Assembly: GCA_964035795.1 (NCBI GenBank)
Contig: OZ038321.1
Location: forward strand, 15,307,971 to 15,371,970
Direction of reading: 5' to 3'
Source: Pterobdella sp. o SKG-2022
Lineage: Eukaryota > Annelida > Clitellata > Hirudinida > Piscicolidae
DNA: 64,000 nt
Shown: piece after piece, positions 1 through 14,534 of the stretch
How positions within the stretch are numbered: the stretch's first letter is position 1
Layout of the letters: each line of letters opens with the position of its first letter
Made by a program: the position numbers and the translations under genes
Notes under the pieces: model-generated
Told to the model about the DNA's origin: nothing
The model's database searches: none
What the model saw: the letters and a program-made list of their open reading frames with translations, nothing else

Positions 1-630
1 AAGAGGCTTGAGTCAAAAACTGATTCAAAAAGACAATGAAGAAGCATCCATGTCTTCCAAAGACAAAGATGATGCCATATACTTATTCAACTGCTACGTA
101 TTGAAAAACCTATCAATAAAAACATGAGAATAATGATTAAAAAAACTAAAAAAAATAATCATATATAAAAAAATATTGTAAAAACTATAAAAATAAAAAA
201 CAATTTGAAATAACTTCTATTGACGTATGAATTTCTAAGTGTTTTTGATTTTTTGTACGCTAAAGTAGTGTGCCTTAATAAAGGAAGCAATCAAACTTGA
301 GAAAAAACGGCTATGGTTTTCGGAAAAAATATTATTTTTATTAAAGCCAAATTTATACAAAAGATTTCTTTTAAGTTTTTAATATTTATTTGTTTAAATT
401 GCTCAAACAGGGAAATATTTTCAAATTCATAGTTTTTTACATGCATTTTTTCCAAAAATCCGTAAAATTTGTTGTGCATACATAATGAGGCTTCCAGAAT
501 TTTTCTGTCAATATAACTTTTTGAGTTTTTACTGCATAAGTTTTTTATTGATGTGGACTCAAAATCGAGTATTTACACAAATTTTACGTGAAGTTTAGGT
601 CAGAGGTCCAGCCGACGTATCAATTACCTT
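1..630. other. AT-rich sequence, no gene seen
   Basis: Only short chance open frames. Nothing recognisable up to the SINE. Confidence 0.6.
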
Positions 631-865
631 GGCCAGTACAGCTCAGTTGTTGAGTAATTATCTGAAATATTAGACTCGATTCCATGTTGGAGCAGCAAAA
701 AGCACCTGTTCCACCTTGTGTTTACGCTCGATAAAATTTGTAGCAAAGGCTTTGAATTATACAAAAAACGTTATGGAAGTTTCACATCACATTATATTGC
801 ATCGCATCATAGTGTATCACATTATATTGTATCACATTATAATGCATTATACCACATCACATCAG
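631..865 (+). mobile_element. tRNA-derived SINE, copy 1
   Basis: The head (631-695) keeps a pol III A-box-like CAGCTCAGTTGTTGAG and a decayed B box (ACTCGATTCC). The body at 700-760 shares AGCACCTGTTCCAC, GTGTTT and ATTTGTAGCAA with the copy at 32.6 kb. The 3' end is a degenerate CACATTATAT tail (783-865). The open frame over this tail is not a gene. Confidence 0.8.
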
Positions 866-3835
866 ATTAGCTCACTTTTTGCAGCTCATCGTGTCTCGAT
901 ATGTAACTGGGTGCTAGCTTTGCTGAAAAATTTATCTTGCAACAATTTGCACAGGCTTATGAGGCTGTTATGAAATTTTTGTGTTTCTGCCTATTGATCA
1001 AAATCATTTTTCGAAACCTTCCAAAGCATCAAAAGCCAGCAAATGTTTTAAATACTGAAAAATGTGTAGTCTAGCCGAACAAATTATTCAAATGAAGTCT
1101 TTGCGTAGAAAATCGTTGAAAAACTTTTGAGGTTATTAACCTTTGCAACCTGGTCCAGTTTATCTATTTCTTCTTGTGATAATTCGATAAACACAGCTGT
1201 TTGTACTTGAAACTAGTGCATGAAACTAAGTGCTCTTCGGTCGTATAGTCATCTAAATGAATATTCAGAGCATTATAAACTTTTAAAACTTAAACCTTGT
1301 TTCAAAGTTTTTAATAAGGGATTTTAAGCTTTTAAGCGACACCAACTTCTTTTTAATTTTTTTTCAGAAATTTTTTATAATTTAAAAATAAATATTAAGA
1401 CCATTGTGAAAATTCAGTTTTGCATTAATTTCTGAAGTTTCCATTTCGTCTTTGATAAACAAAATTCAATTTTTCTATTATAAGAGATTTTTTTCAAAAC
1501 ATTAAGAATTGATAAAGTTTAAGTAATTATATCACTTTTATAACTACTTTCTGGCTAGTAGAACCCGAAAAAAGCTTGAAAAATTGTTAAATAAACTGAA
1601 ATTTATTTTCGTATTATTATGGTAACTAAAATTAATTGTTTTTAATGAAAAATATAGAAATTCAAAATTTAAAAATTCTTAAATTTTATCATTTCACGCA
1701 TAAAGACTTTATTAAAACTGGTCTATTGGGAAAAAAATTTCAAAAAAACGTCTGTTTTTATCTTTTTGCCAAAAGTTGACTTATGTTAATATAAAAACTA
1801 TTTACCCCAGATTGAATAAATTTATTGAAAAAAAAAGCTATTTGACAATTCAAATATCAACTTAGTAACTGAATAAAAATGTAAAAATGAAAAGTTTAAA
1901 ACATTTGAACAGATCAAGACATGTTAAAAATTTAAATAGTTATTTCACAAAAATGAGAAAAATTGTTTGTTGTTGTACGTTTCATTTCACGGCATCTTCA
2001 CACGGACTTTTTGAATATATTAAAAAAAAATTTGAAAACGAAATATCTTTTTGTGTCACGGAAATATATTTTAAATTGGAAAAACAATGAATGCATTTTT
2101 AACTAATTAAAATAATACGGGAAATAAACAGAATAATGATTTTTTTTTCAAAGATATAAAAGATTAATTTTAGCAGCGAAAAGATCAAACTGTAAAATAA
2201 ACAGTACAAAATTTAACATCCTCCTGTTAGTTCTTGAACTTGAGCTCTTCAAAAAAAAGCCGATTCAGTTTATGAATAAAAACCAAAAGAATATATTATG
2301 TGAGTTCTCAAAAGCCACACACTGTGGTCTGAACATGTCAGATGTTTGAACTGTACAGTCTTATGTAGAAAAAAAGAAAATTTGATATGTAGCTCTATCT
2401 TTTGAATTAAATACGATACAAAAGAAAAAGTTAGCCTTAATTTAATTTCTTTGAAATTTCTTCAAAAAGTTTCCCTTGTTACAAGAATTTCGTTCAAAAA
2501 AGTTATATAATTATATGGTTACTTAATCTTTTAAAACAGTGAATTTTGTGAGGTACTTCAGCAAAATCTTCAAACCTAAAACCAATTTAGCTCCCAGTTT
2601 TTAATGTTATACAAGATAAAAAGACCAGTTTTTCTTTTCATAAATTTTTTTAGACACTAATATTACAAAAAACTAAAAATTTAATACAATATCTTCGAAA
2701 TAATCAAGACCAAGTTTAATTGCAGATTAATACAAAAGAAGTTTTAGGATCACTAAAAAGACTTAAACTTCAGGATTTCGTTACCGTTTTGTATTGCAAT
2801 GAAATATTGAAAAGTATGCTTAAACTTGTTTACAATGTGAACAACCAAAAAATTATTTCTTATTGAAAGCATATTTCAGATGCAGCTTAGCGTAATTGAA
2901 AGTTTGAAAGATCATACTTTGGGGCTTAAAATTTTTGAAAAACAAAATATTTTATAATTCTTAAACTTTCAAAAAATCTTTATGAAACAAGTATGAACTG
3001 TAAAATAACCACAACTTATAAACCTTTATCGTGAACTTTTCAATAATTTTTTACTCTGTAGGCTTGCAGTAGTTGAAGTTCATCAAAAAATGAAATTGAA
3101 TAATCTTTTAATAATTTTTTTGAAGATAATTTTTTTTAGATAAAAGTTTAATTCATTTATGGTATAGACCTATATACATTTATAAACTTTTGAAAGCTAA
3201 GCGGAGTTTAATAAAATTAGATTTTTGTAGCAGGCTCAAGTTCCCATGAAAACTAAACCATAGAAAACCTTAAACCATTTTTTTGTAATTTAACATGAAG
3301 ATAAGATGGGGATGATTGATGGCATGGAGTAAAGTAATCGAAAATAATAGGGTTTCCAAGGCATTCAAAGTCCCACAAAGATTATATACCAGTTTTATTT
3401 CAAGCTCGTATGCACTATTGCATTAATTTGATATAAATTAGGTCTAAATTTGTAAACACTTTAACGTTTCATTATTGAAGTTTTTTTATCATATTTTTTT
3501 TTTTTTATTAAATGAGAATAATGTTTAATAAAAAGTAGAGTCTGGTTCCGTATAATTAAATTATTTATTATATTTTATTTCCTTGAAAAAAAATCTTTGA
3601 AATTATATTTTTTTAAATTTTTAAATAAATTTAAATAAAATAAATGTGAGTTTAAAAATTCAAAAAAATAGAAACACGTTTGATAAAACAAAATAATTCG
3701 TTAGGGTTGAAATCTCAGACCTAATAAAAATCTCTATGAATCTATAAACGAATGTAAGAAAAATGAAAAATCTTATATGACGACAATGATTTATAATAAG
3801 TATAAATAAAAGCTTTACTTGAAGTTTTTTGGAAC
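866..3835. other. AT-rich sequence, no gene seen
   Basis: Scattered poly-A/T runs; the open frame at 1887-2090 has low-complexity composition and no splice context. Confidence 0.6.
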
Positions 3836-3837
3836 TT

Positions 3838-3955
3838 TTTGGAAGCTGGATCTGCAGAAGGCTGTAGACTCAGCAGATATGCCCCATGCTCTGCACTTCC
3901 TGGTACCCTTGCTGCTCAGTCTCGGAGAACATGCTTCCTAGGTGTCGAGTGTTAA
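3838..3955. other. isolated GC-rich island, possible old repeat
   Basis: About 118 bp far richer in G+C than all surroundings, with sharp edges. One + strand frame (LDLQKAVDSADMPHALHFLV) is open across most of it, but no splice sites frame it well. Part of it resembles the islands at 25.9 and 27.9 kb. Confidence 0.4.
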
Positions 3956-6389
3956 ATGGAAAAATTTATTTGTGAAGTTCTAATTACAAGTTCATCTAAC
4001 TTTTTTTTAGATTTGAAAAAATAATTTTTAGTTTTAATGACTGAAAAAATAACTTTTTTATGCTATTTCAAAAATAACGTTTGTTTACTGATTGATAGCG
4101 TTGGAAGCTTTTAAAGTATGACTTATGGAAATATCGGGCTCAAAAAAAAATATATCATATATTAATACATTTCAATTGCACATTAGATAACATTCAAGGC
4201 TTTCTAGGCTATCATTTGATCTGAATTCTTTGTCGAGTCATTTGAAGCGCAAAGCTGGTCATAGCTTAGTGAGCAACAATAAATTATATAGTAAAACAAA
4301 CACGATGGTTTGTTTCTGTGAGAAGCTTTGTGGTTAGAATCACCTGTTGATGTAAAACACGATAATAAACTTGAGAATCTTTTTTTTTCATTTTATTATA
4401 TTGTTTGTAGCAAAATATCCCAATTAAAACTTGTATAAGCCACAAGGGAAAGAATAAGAACAGATACCATTGCTAATGATGAAATATGCGTCTGTACATA
4501 AGCGTTAATACTGTAAATTTAAAATAAAAGATCGTTTAACCTATATAATACGCAACTATAAGGAAATAACACTGAAAAACTTTATGAAGATTAAATTGTT
4601 TTCAAGGGATTGAAACAAAAATGATAATATTTCCAGAAATGGCAAATGAAAACCACGTCTTATGAAATATTAAGCTATAAAGATTGAAAAAAGCGATAAA
4701 AAATAATGGTTTCAAATAAAATCGTAAAGTTTTGATACAAACTCTATTGAATGAACTCATTCATACTATTTCATTCATCTTCAGAGACATTTAATTCTTA
4801 CCATTCAACATTATAGCATGAAAAGATGGCATAACCAAGTGTTCTTGCAGTCGACCTAAGTCAAAAAAGACGTCGTTGAAGTTATCTTTAAAATTATATC
4901 TTCAGCATATTTCGTAAATTTAAAATCTACTCAGTCTATTTTCATGACATGTAGTTTTTATTGACAAGAATTAATAGTTCAAAAAAGCCCTTTACTATTG
5001 AAACTCTATAAACTGAGGCAGCATTTTAGTGTAATGAAAAGGAGTCAAAAAATATTCTAAGAAAGATTTTCAACTCATGCAACCTTCTTCCACGTATTTT
5101 ATGTTAATATATTCAACTAAATTATTCAGTGATGTTTTAAATCGATTGAAAGTAGTTTAAATATGAATTACTTTTGATGCTGCTATTGATGCTCTTTTAT
5201 CTATTTCATATATTGTAAAAATTATAAAATAGGTTTGTTGCAAAAAAGCTTAAGATGAGTGGAAATTCTTTTCAATTAAGATATGATATAACTTTTAAAG
5301 TGTTTGAAAAAATTTTCAAAAAATGTGAATACAAGCCAAAAAAGGAAAATTCTGCAAAGTTCTATGAAAAATTTTGGTTCGGAAACCAGTTTGAAGAAGT
5401 GAGTGATGAAACCCAAGTTCAAAGTTTAAGGACCTAAGCAGCTCATATGTCTGGCAAAAAAAATTTTTAAATTAAGTCTGAAGAAATATTTTTTGAACGT
5501 ATTTGTTTTTTTAAGGAATATAGACAGATAAAACGAACATGATCTGAGTCAAAATCAAAGGAGTGTGGAAACAATTGATCATATTCATTTGATTATCATT
5601 GAAATTGAGTCCATTTATGAATTAGTTTGAATACATATTAAAATTAAACAAAAAAACAAAGTTTTGACTTTTCATGAACGATTGAGCTTCATCAAATAAT
5701 TAAATAAAGTTTTCAAAAAATTAAAAATACAGAAACGTAATCAAAAGTGGTACTAAAAAGGTAGTTTTCGAATGGAAACCACGGCTCGGTTAAATTTCAA
5801 AAAATACCATTAGAATAGAACTGAAAAATAAAATTGCAAACTTTAAAGATTAGCTCATTTCCCAATCTAAAATTTAAGCGTTTTTGAAAAAAATTACTTT
5901 CATCTATTTTTTTGCGAAAGAGTTTCTAAGAGTTACTGTATTATTCATCTGAATACTTTTTTTTTCAGATGAAGCATCTGAAAACAAAGGTATTCTTTTG
6001 GAAATTGAGTTTTTTTAACTAAGTTATTTATGTTATGAAAAGATTTGAACATAAAAAATGAAAACACTCAAAAGCAATGTGAGGGGACCTTTGTTCGAGT
6101 TTTCGACTTTCAAAACCTTTTCCAATCACGGTCAGTAGCTAGACTTAAGTTAAATTATGAATTGAAAAATAATGAGATTTTGCCAGTGTTTATGTTTTTT
6201 TATTTACAGACCCTTCAAAAAAAACAAACGGCTTCAATATTTCAAATCAAAACTGCTTCTCTTAATGTAGAATAAAAATTCAATTATTCTAAAGCTGAAT
6301 GAAACAAGGGCAACATGCAATGAATTTAAATTAAAAGGATTGCATCAACAAATATAAAAGAAGTTTTGTTTTCAATTTGTAGCACTAAC
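3956..6389. other. AT-rich sequence, no gene seen
   Basis: Chance open frames at 5255-5437 and 6045-6275 lack splice signals and recognisable composition. Confidence 0.55.
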
Positions 6390-6605
6390 CTTCAAGACAC
6401 ACTTGTATTTATCCACTTGACTTTTCAATACAGATAAGTTATTCTCTTTCTCAATCACTAACCTTTCTAATTTTTCTATTTCAGAAGTTTTAATTTTTAG
6501 TTCTTTCTTTAATTCATTTATTTCTTTTTCCTTTTCTTCAAACTGTTTTTCCATTTTTGCTGCTTCTTCTTCATGAATGTTTTTGAATTGTTCTATACCA
6601 TACAT
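6390..6605 (-). CDS. candidate coiled-coil exon of an unidentified minus-strand gene
   Basis: 72 codons between a minus-strand acceptor (TTCCAG before ATG at 6605) and a donor (AAG|GTTAGT, intron from 6389), phase 0 on both sides. The peptide is a strong heptad-type coiled coil rich in Glu, Lys and Leu (EKEKEINELKKELKIKTSEI). This composition is hard to get by chance in AT-rich DNA. No other exon of the gene is firmly identified, and the ATG may be just a codon of an internal exon. Confidence 0.6.
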
Positions 6606-8053
6606 CTGGAAGCATTTTGTATTTTCAATTTAAAAATTGATATTTCATCTGATTAATTTTTATGATTTACGTAATTATTCCAATTTTTCAATAATTTCTA
6701 TTTCAAACTGTTGGCTTTTTTTTTATTTTTCGAATTTATTTGTCTTTTTTGAAAAATAAAAAAAAAATTTAAGTTTTCAAAATTTCAAAAAACTTAATGC
6801 ATAGAAGGCTCAATCATATTTCCAAAACTTAACTTCTCAGTATTACAAAAAATTCTGAATTATTGAATTAAAGCAACAATTCTTTGAAAAATATTAGTCA
6901 TATAAAGTGAAACTTGAAAAAATATTAAAACACACACCGAGTTGTTTGAACATTAATCATATAAGTTATTTATTAAAATAAAGAAAAAAACAAATTCAAG
7001 TTTTTTGAAAAAAAGTATCTGAGTAAATCTTTATAATATTTCAATTAAAATTTCTTTTTCGTTTGACACCACAAAATTTAGACTCAATTCTTCTACTCCA
7101 ACGACTACTTCAACAGTATTTTAAGCAGCTTTTGGATTTTTAACTCCAAGTTTTCATAAAATCTGTTGACATTTATTTAAAAAAAATTTTTTTTGCAAAA
7201 AGTTTAAGTTTTTACTTTGGTAAAACAATTGAAAGTTCAGCTGTTTTTAAGCTTTTCGATCTTGAATGCCATATAAAAAGTTCATGGACTCACAAACACG
7301 AGTTGAAAACCTGCCATCGTCTCGTTTCAATCTAGTCAAAAAATATTTTGAAAAAACCAAAACTATATTCCTATTTTAACCACTGAGGTAAAATTTATGT
7401 CTGCTTGTTTTTTTTTATTGCACATTATAATAAATAGCAAAAATTATAAAAACTTTCGCTTTAAAATTTTCAAAATTATTTTCACATGAAAATTGTTCGA
7501 AAAAATTTTTTTGCTTTTCAAAAATTTTTTTATATCTCATTCTACGAAATTTTTATAGTTTTGTGCAGGTAGGAAGAGAATTCTCGAGAAAAAAATTGAA
7601 AATCTGTGAGTAATTTGTCACATTGGAGTAGCGATCTATATAGACATTATAAAGATTCCATGAAAAATACAAACATCAAGTCAATTTAAATACATGCAGA
7701 AAAGTATTATGGCATTAAAAGTAATACTAATTTCATACGGACTTTCTTTTATATATTTTTCCATTGGAAACTATTATCTTCAAAGCTCGGAAATTTTATT
7801 ATTTATTCAACTTTTCAAATTCTGTTTATTGGAAAATATTTTATAGCAAAAATATTAAAACTAAAATGCTCTGCAAAAAAACCAGAACTGAAATAATTGT
7901 CTGAAATTTTTTTGGGATGAGTGTAAAAAGGTGAAGTCAAAAAGAAATTGTAATAATTTCTTTTAAAATCATTCACGTGCAGAATTTCACATTAAACCTG
8001 GAGGCTATAGGAATTAAACTTTGTAACGTTTATTTGTCTAATATATTCTCTAG
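6606..8053. other. AT-rich sequence, possibly intron of a minus-strand gene
   Basis: Nothing coding recognised. If the candidate exons at 6.4-6.6 and 9.0 kb belong to one gene, part of this is its intron. Confidence 0.5.
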
Positions 8054-8152
8054 AAAATGTTGAGTGTTTGGTCTGAAGATGTTTATATGAGAAAGTTGCG
8101 TGTGTCCAATCTAAGAAACAAAAATCTTTTCTTAACGTACGCAAGTACGATG
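8054..8152 (+). CDS. candidate + strand exon with strong donor
   Basis: An acceptor-like ATTCTCTAG, an ATG at 8057 and 32 open codons end at ATG|GTGAGTGA, a near-consensus donor, in phase 0. No domain recognised. It lies 5.6 kb upstream of the tensin-like coding exons, but no phase or homology links them. Confidence 0.25.
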
Positions 8153-8986
8153 GTGAGTGAATTTCTTCAAATTATTTTCACATGAGAGAGTTTGTTTTTA
8201 AAGGAAACAAGATCCATTGAAACGACTAGTATTCAAGCTATTATATTAAGTTTGGCATTCAGTTTGTGCGAACGTTTATTATTTATTTTGATGAAAATTG
8301 TGATGAGAAGTGAAACGATGATAATTTTTTATATTGATGACTCAACATTTTTTATAATAACTCATGTTTTTAATTCTATGCAGGTTCTTGTGATCAACTC
8401 TTGTACTTATTTGTGTAGACTTCATCACGTAAATGAAATATAGCTCGACTTGCCAAACAATTTAACTTCAAAATTTATTCTGGCATTTTTTTTAGAGAGG
8501 GAATTTAAGCCTTGAGTCCAAACTTTGAAACTAAAAGCATTTAACAAAATAAAGTTGATTCTAGTTTCAACTAAAATAAACTGAAAACGAAAAAACATTG
8601 CCAAAGACACTGGAAGGTTCAAGGAGTCTATCTACTTAGTCAAATAATGCATTAAGGACGATTCTAATAAATTGTCTCATACAATTATTTGGTATTTTGT
8701 GATGTCCAATGCTATACATAAAGATCACTAAGGATTCATCAAAAAATAGTTTCATCTGAGATTTTGTAGATATTATGAGTGATTTGGGAGTTTCTGGAAA
8801 AATATTAATAATGTAGAAATTTTGTGAATTTCAAAAAGCTAATATAGATTCAAATATCGTAAGAATTTTACTAAACAAAATATAAATAGAAATTGTTACT
8901 CAAACAACAAATTTTAGTCTTTCAAAAACACTTTTAGCAAAGTGACAACATAATTCAAAAGGAAATATCTGAATGAAACTCATAAC

Positions 8987-9063
8987 TTTATTTGAAAGTT
9001 TAGATAATTGATGGTTGTCTAGGAGCGGTACATTCTTAATTACCTCAAATTCAGCTTTTTTTG
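8987..9063 (-). CDS. candidate minus-strand exon, cyclic-nucleotide-binding-like start
   Basis: 77 nt between TTTTTCAG and GTTATG (minus strand), phase 1 in and phase 0 out. The peptide AEFEVIKNVPLLDNHQLSKL resembles the first helix of cyclic-nucleotide-binding domains in PKG-type kinases. Only 25 residues are visible and the next CNB exon was not found. It could belong with the coiled-coil exon at 6.4-6.6 kb. Confidence 0.27.
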
Positions 9064-11344
<2,281 letters not shown>

Positions 11345-12738
11345 CAAAGCTAGAATATTCCTCTAAGTAAAATATTAAGCCCAGTAATACAGAAATATTA
11401 TTTAAATCTTATTTTAAGCAATAAATTTCTATATAGTTTCATCCTCTCTATTTTCATTCTTATTTCAAACATAAATTTGGTGAAAAATTTAATCCAAAGA
11501 TATGACTCTTCGATAAAATATGTTCAATGCTACAAAGTGACTCATCCATTAAATATCTAAATATAATTAATTCTGATGGACATCATAATCGTGTAGAAGT
11601 TTTCCATGTGTAATCTTCAGTTTTGCACACTGTCAAAAAGTAATTGAGTCCATTTCCTTTTTGGAGTCCAATATGAATGGAGTGTGTGAGTTTAGATAAT
11701 GGAAACGTGAGTTGCGACACTTTTACTTTTTTTTGTGTTGTTCAATGAAAACGAAGTTTTTCTAGGGAAAAATTTTTTTGTTTTTTAGTTTATAGTTAGT
11801 TTCAGATTGCTACAATTCACGATGTCTTTTAATACAATTTTTTCTAATTTTTTGAGGTTCCAGAATATTTTTTATATTTAACTTACTTGTATTAACTTCA
11901 TTGAATTTCAAAAAAGTTTCTATTAACATATACAAATCAATTATTTTTCTGTACCTTACGCGAATCAATGCTTTTGAAAGTATCGTAAATTTTTGAATGC
12001 TTATAACTTTATTTTTTATTTATATCATCGAATAATCAATATTTGAAAAATAATTTAACGGTATCTATTTTCAATGAGAATTTATTTTCAATTAAATAAT
12101 TTCATCAGACATGAAGAACATTAAGCGTGCATTAACATATATTTTTCATTACAACTCTTACTAATCGAAACTAATATATGCCTTAAAAATATTTAGATTT
12201 ATTGATGTGTTGAAAACAGTTTTTAAGAGAAACAATAAGAATAAAGCAATTCCTTAGCTAGAATACTTCAATGTAGTAAAAATGTTCACAAAGGTTTTGC
12301 AAGTTTTCAATTTTGCTTCAGTATTTTTTAAACTTTTTATTTTCACTTAAAAATTGTAATTTATTTTAAATAGAAATTGATCTTTTCTCTGAAGTTCACT
12401 CAAAATTTCTAGAATATTCTTTAGGGTAGCTGTTAAATATGAAAACACCTGCAAACCTTCTTTTCTATAAATAAGTTAATTATTAAAACATAAAATTAAA
12501 ACCAAATTCTTTGATGCTATCAAAATAAGCTAGCTATGAGATCAAGAACGATTTGAAAAATATAAACACATAGGCATTCATACTTTCGAATAAAAAATAA
12601 TGCGAAAAAGTAAATAATTTGAATTTACAAAATTTTAAAATATTGTTCTATTGAACAACTTTTCAAATATTTTGAAGCCGGGAAAAATGATTTTTTGACC
12701 TTCTCAAATATTTTAAAAACTTTCGAAGTTTAGTTTAC
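11345..12738. other. AT-rich sequence upstream of the tensin-like gene
   Basis: No exon recognised. The promoter and any 5' UTR exon may lie here, but no TATA-type signal can be singled out in such AT-rich DNA. Confidence 0.5.
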
Positions 12739-12755
12739 ATGAACGAGGCACTACG
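12739..12755 (+). CDS. possible upstream first coding mini-exon of the tensin-like gene
   Basis: An ATG at 12739 opens five codons (M N E A L) plus two bases, followed by a strong GTAAGT donor at 12756. Its phase 2 end fits exactly an acceptor AG at 13760-13761, which would make the first large exon start at 13762 and extend the protein by eight residues upstream of Met 13769. The stretch is GC-richer than its surroundings. Without transcript data this is only a phase-consistent guess. Confidence 0.35.
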
Positions 12756-13768
12756 GTAAGTTCAGGGAAATTATTTTGATAAGTCTTAACTGATAAAAAA
12801 TGTTTGCCATTCTATTTATAGTATTTTTTACTAGTTTTATCGGATAATCATTTGACTGAGAAAATAGAGATATTTAACTAAGATTTTAAACTTTGATTAT
12901 CACTCTTCTTGCATTATATTAGTATTTAATTCTAGATGCAACATGCAAAAATTACAAAAACCTTCATGCAAAAAAGTTCAAAATTAAATAATCAAAAAAT
13001 ATTTTGAAGTTTAAATTTTTCCCCTTTCCAAAACTCCGGTTTTTTAAGTTCATTAAAAGAGTAAGTACTTTCATAAATTATAAAGAGCTTTTATTTCTTC
13101 AAGAACGAATAAATAGCGACTCGCAAAATTAGAGACGCATATTAAGCATCATTAGTTAGTAGCTGAATTACTCAGTTAATTTGCAAAAATAATGATCTCC
13201 GTGTAAAACATTCAAACGATGGCTGTTCTAAATAAAAAAGCTTTAAAGGTGATTACTCATTCAAGATTTTTATAAAAGCTTTAATCAAAAGTCACTTTTA
13301 CTAATCTTTCTGTTTTTAAGACAAAAATTTATTTTTGATTATTTTTCGATCTTATTTTGCCACTTTCTTTATTATCATCATCGAGGTAGTAAAGCGTGGC
13401 TGCTTCTTGCTAGGAACTAATACATGTACGCAGCTCACAATGAATGAATTTAGTATGTATACCTTGAAACTAAACGCTCATATGTTGTGTGTGAATAATA
13501 TTGTATGCGCAAGTTAGTATGATAGTTTCACTTTACATTAAAACTCTTATAGCTTGGTGTGAAAGTTTGAGTTTTGATAGTGTAATGAATGCTTAAAAAG
13601 GTGGATTCTAATAATAGGATGATTTTGGATTTGAAAATATGATTTCGACAAAAGATTTTTATTTAAAATTGAATAAGTTTTTTTAAAATTTTCAAATTGA
13701 GTTTTTTTCAAAAATATCTTTTAAAAAAAATTTCAGTTTGACATAAAATATAATTTAATAGTTTGACA

Positions 13769-14534
13769 ATGCGGAACATCATTACACTAGCGGACACCAC
13801 CCCTAAACACACATATACCCAGAGTCCTGCCCATGGAGGAGAGAACTATGTGTCAAAACTGAAAATAAATCAATTTAATAAGCAAAACAACGCATCGACC
13901 AGCCAACAATTGGATGACTTGCTGTTCGAGTTATCGAAAGAGGCTGGTTTCAAATCCACTAAGAGTTACAACTTGTCAAAGAGTAGTAATAGAGCAAACA
14001 GTGCTACAAGCAACCATAATATATTCACAAGTAATTACAACAACCAAGATATAACCAGCATGAGATCTGCCTCGACGATTCCTAGTAGGCATCACGTTTC
14101 AACAACAAACAATAGTGGTTATTACTCCGACTTTGAAGCAGGAGCAGAGAGAAGTGGAAAAAACGTTATAGATTTAGAAATAAATCCAAAAAAAGGTCGA
14201 GTTTATGAAAAAGTGACTACTCGTCATGAGTATGTAAAGGAAGACTATACTGGATCAAAGCAACAGAATAAACAACACTCTTCACAAAATAATCACGCCT
14301 ATTCTAGTGCCATCCACAAGAGCGTGAGTGGCAACGACTCAGGAGTTAGTCATAAATACTACGAACAACAAGGTTATGGAGAAGTTAATGTCCCCCCTGC
14401 TCCCCCTCCTCGGAAATACGTCATTAATTCTTCTGGTCAACAATTCAACGCTTTAAATGCATTCAATTCTAGTCGTAAAGGACGTTTTGAAACGACTAAT
14501 ACTGATAGCTTTTCTCCTCCTTTAGAAGTGAAAG
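13769..14534 (+). CDS. tensin-like exon 1: disordered region with LD motif
   Basis: Residues 1-255. It contains LDDLLFEL at residues 48-55, the pattern of paxillin LD motifs, and PAPPPR at 210-215, a class II SH3-ligand pattern. It is otherwise Ser/Asn-rich. An in-frame TAA at 13751 limits the open frame, so either the ATG at 13769 is the start or an exon is spliced in at 13762. It ends at a phase 1 donor. Confidence 0.85.

Noticed and set aside
716..973. 85-codon + strand frame rich in His/Ile
   Set aside because: It overlaps the SINE body and its repetitive tail.
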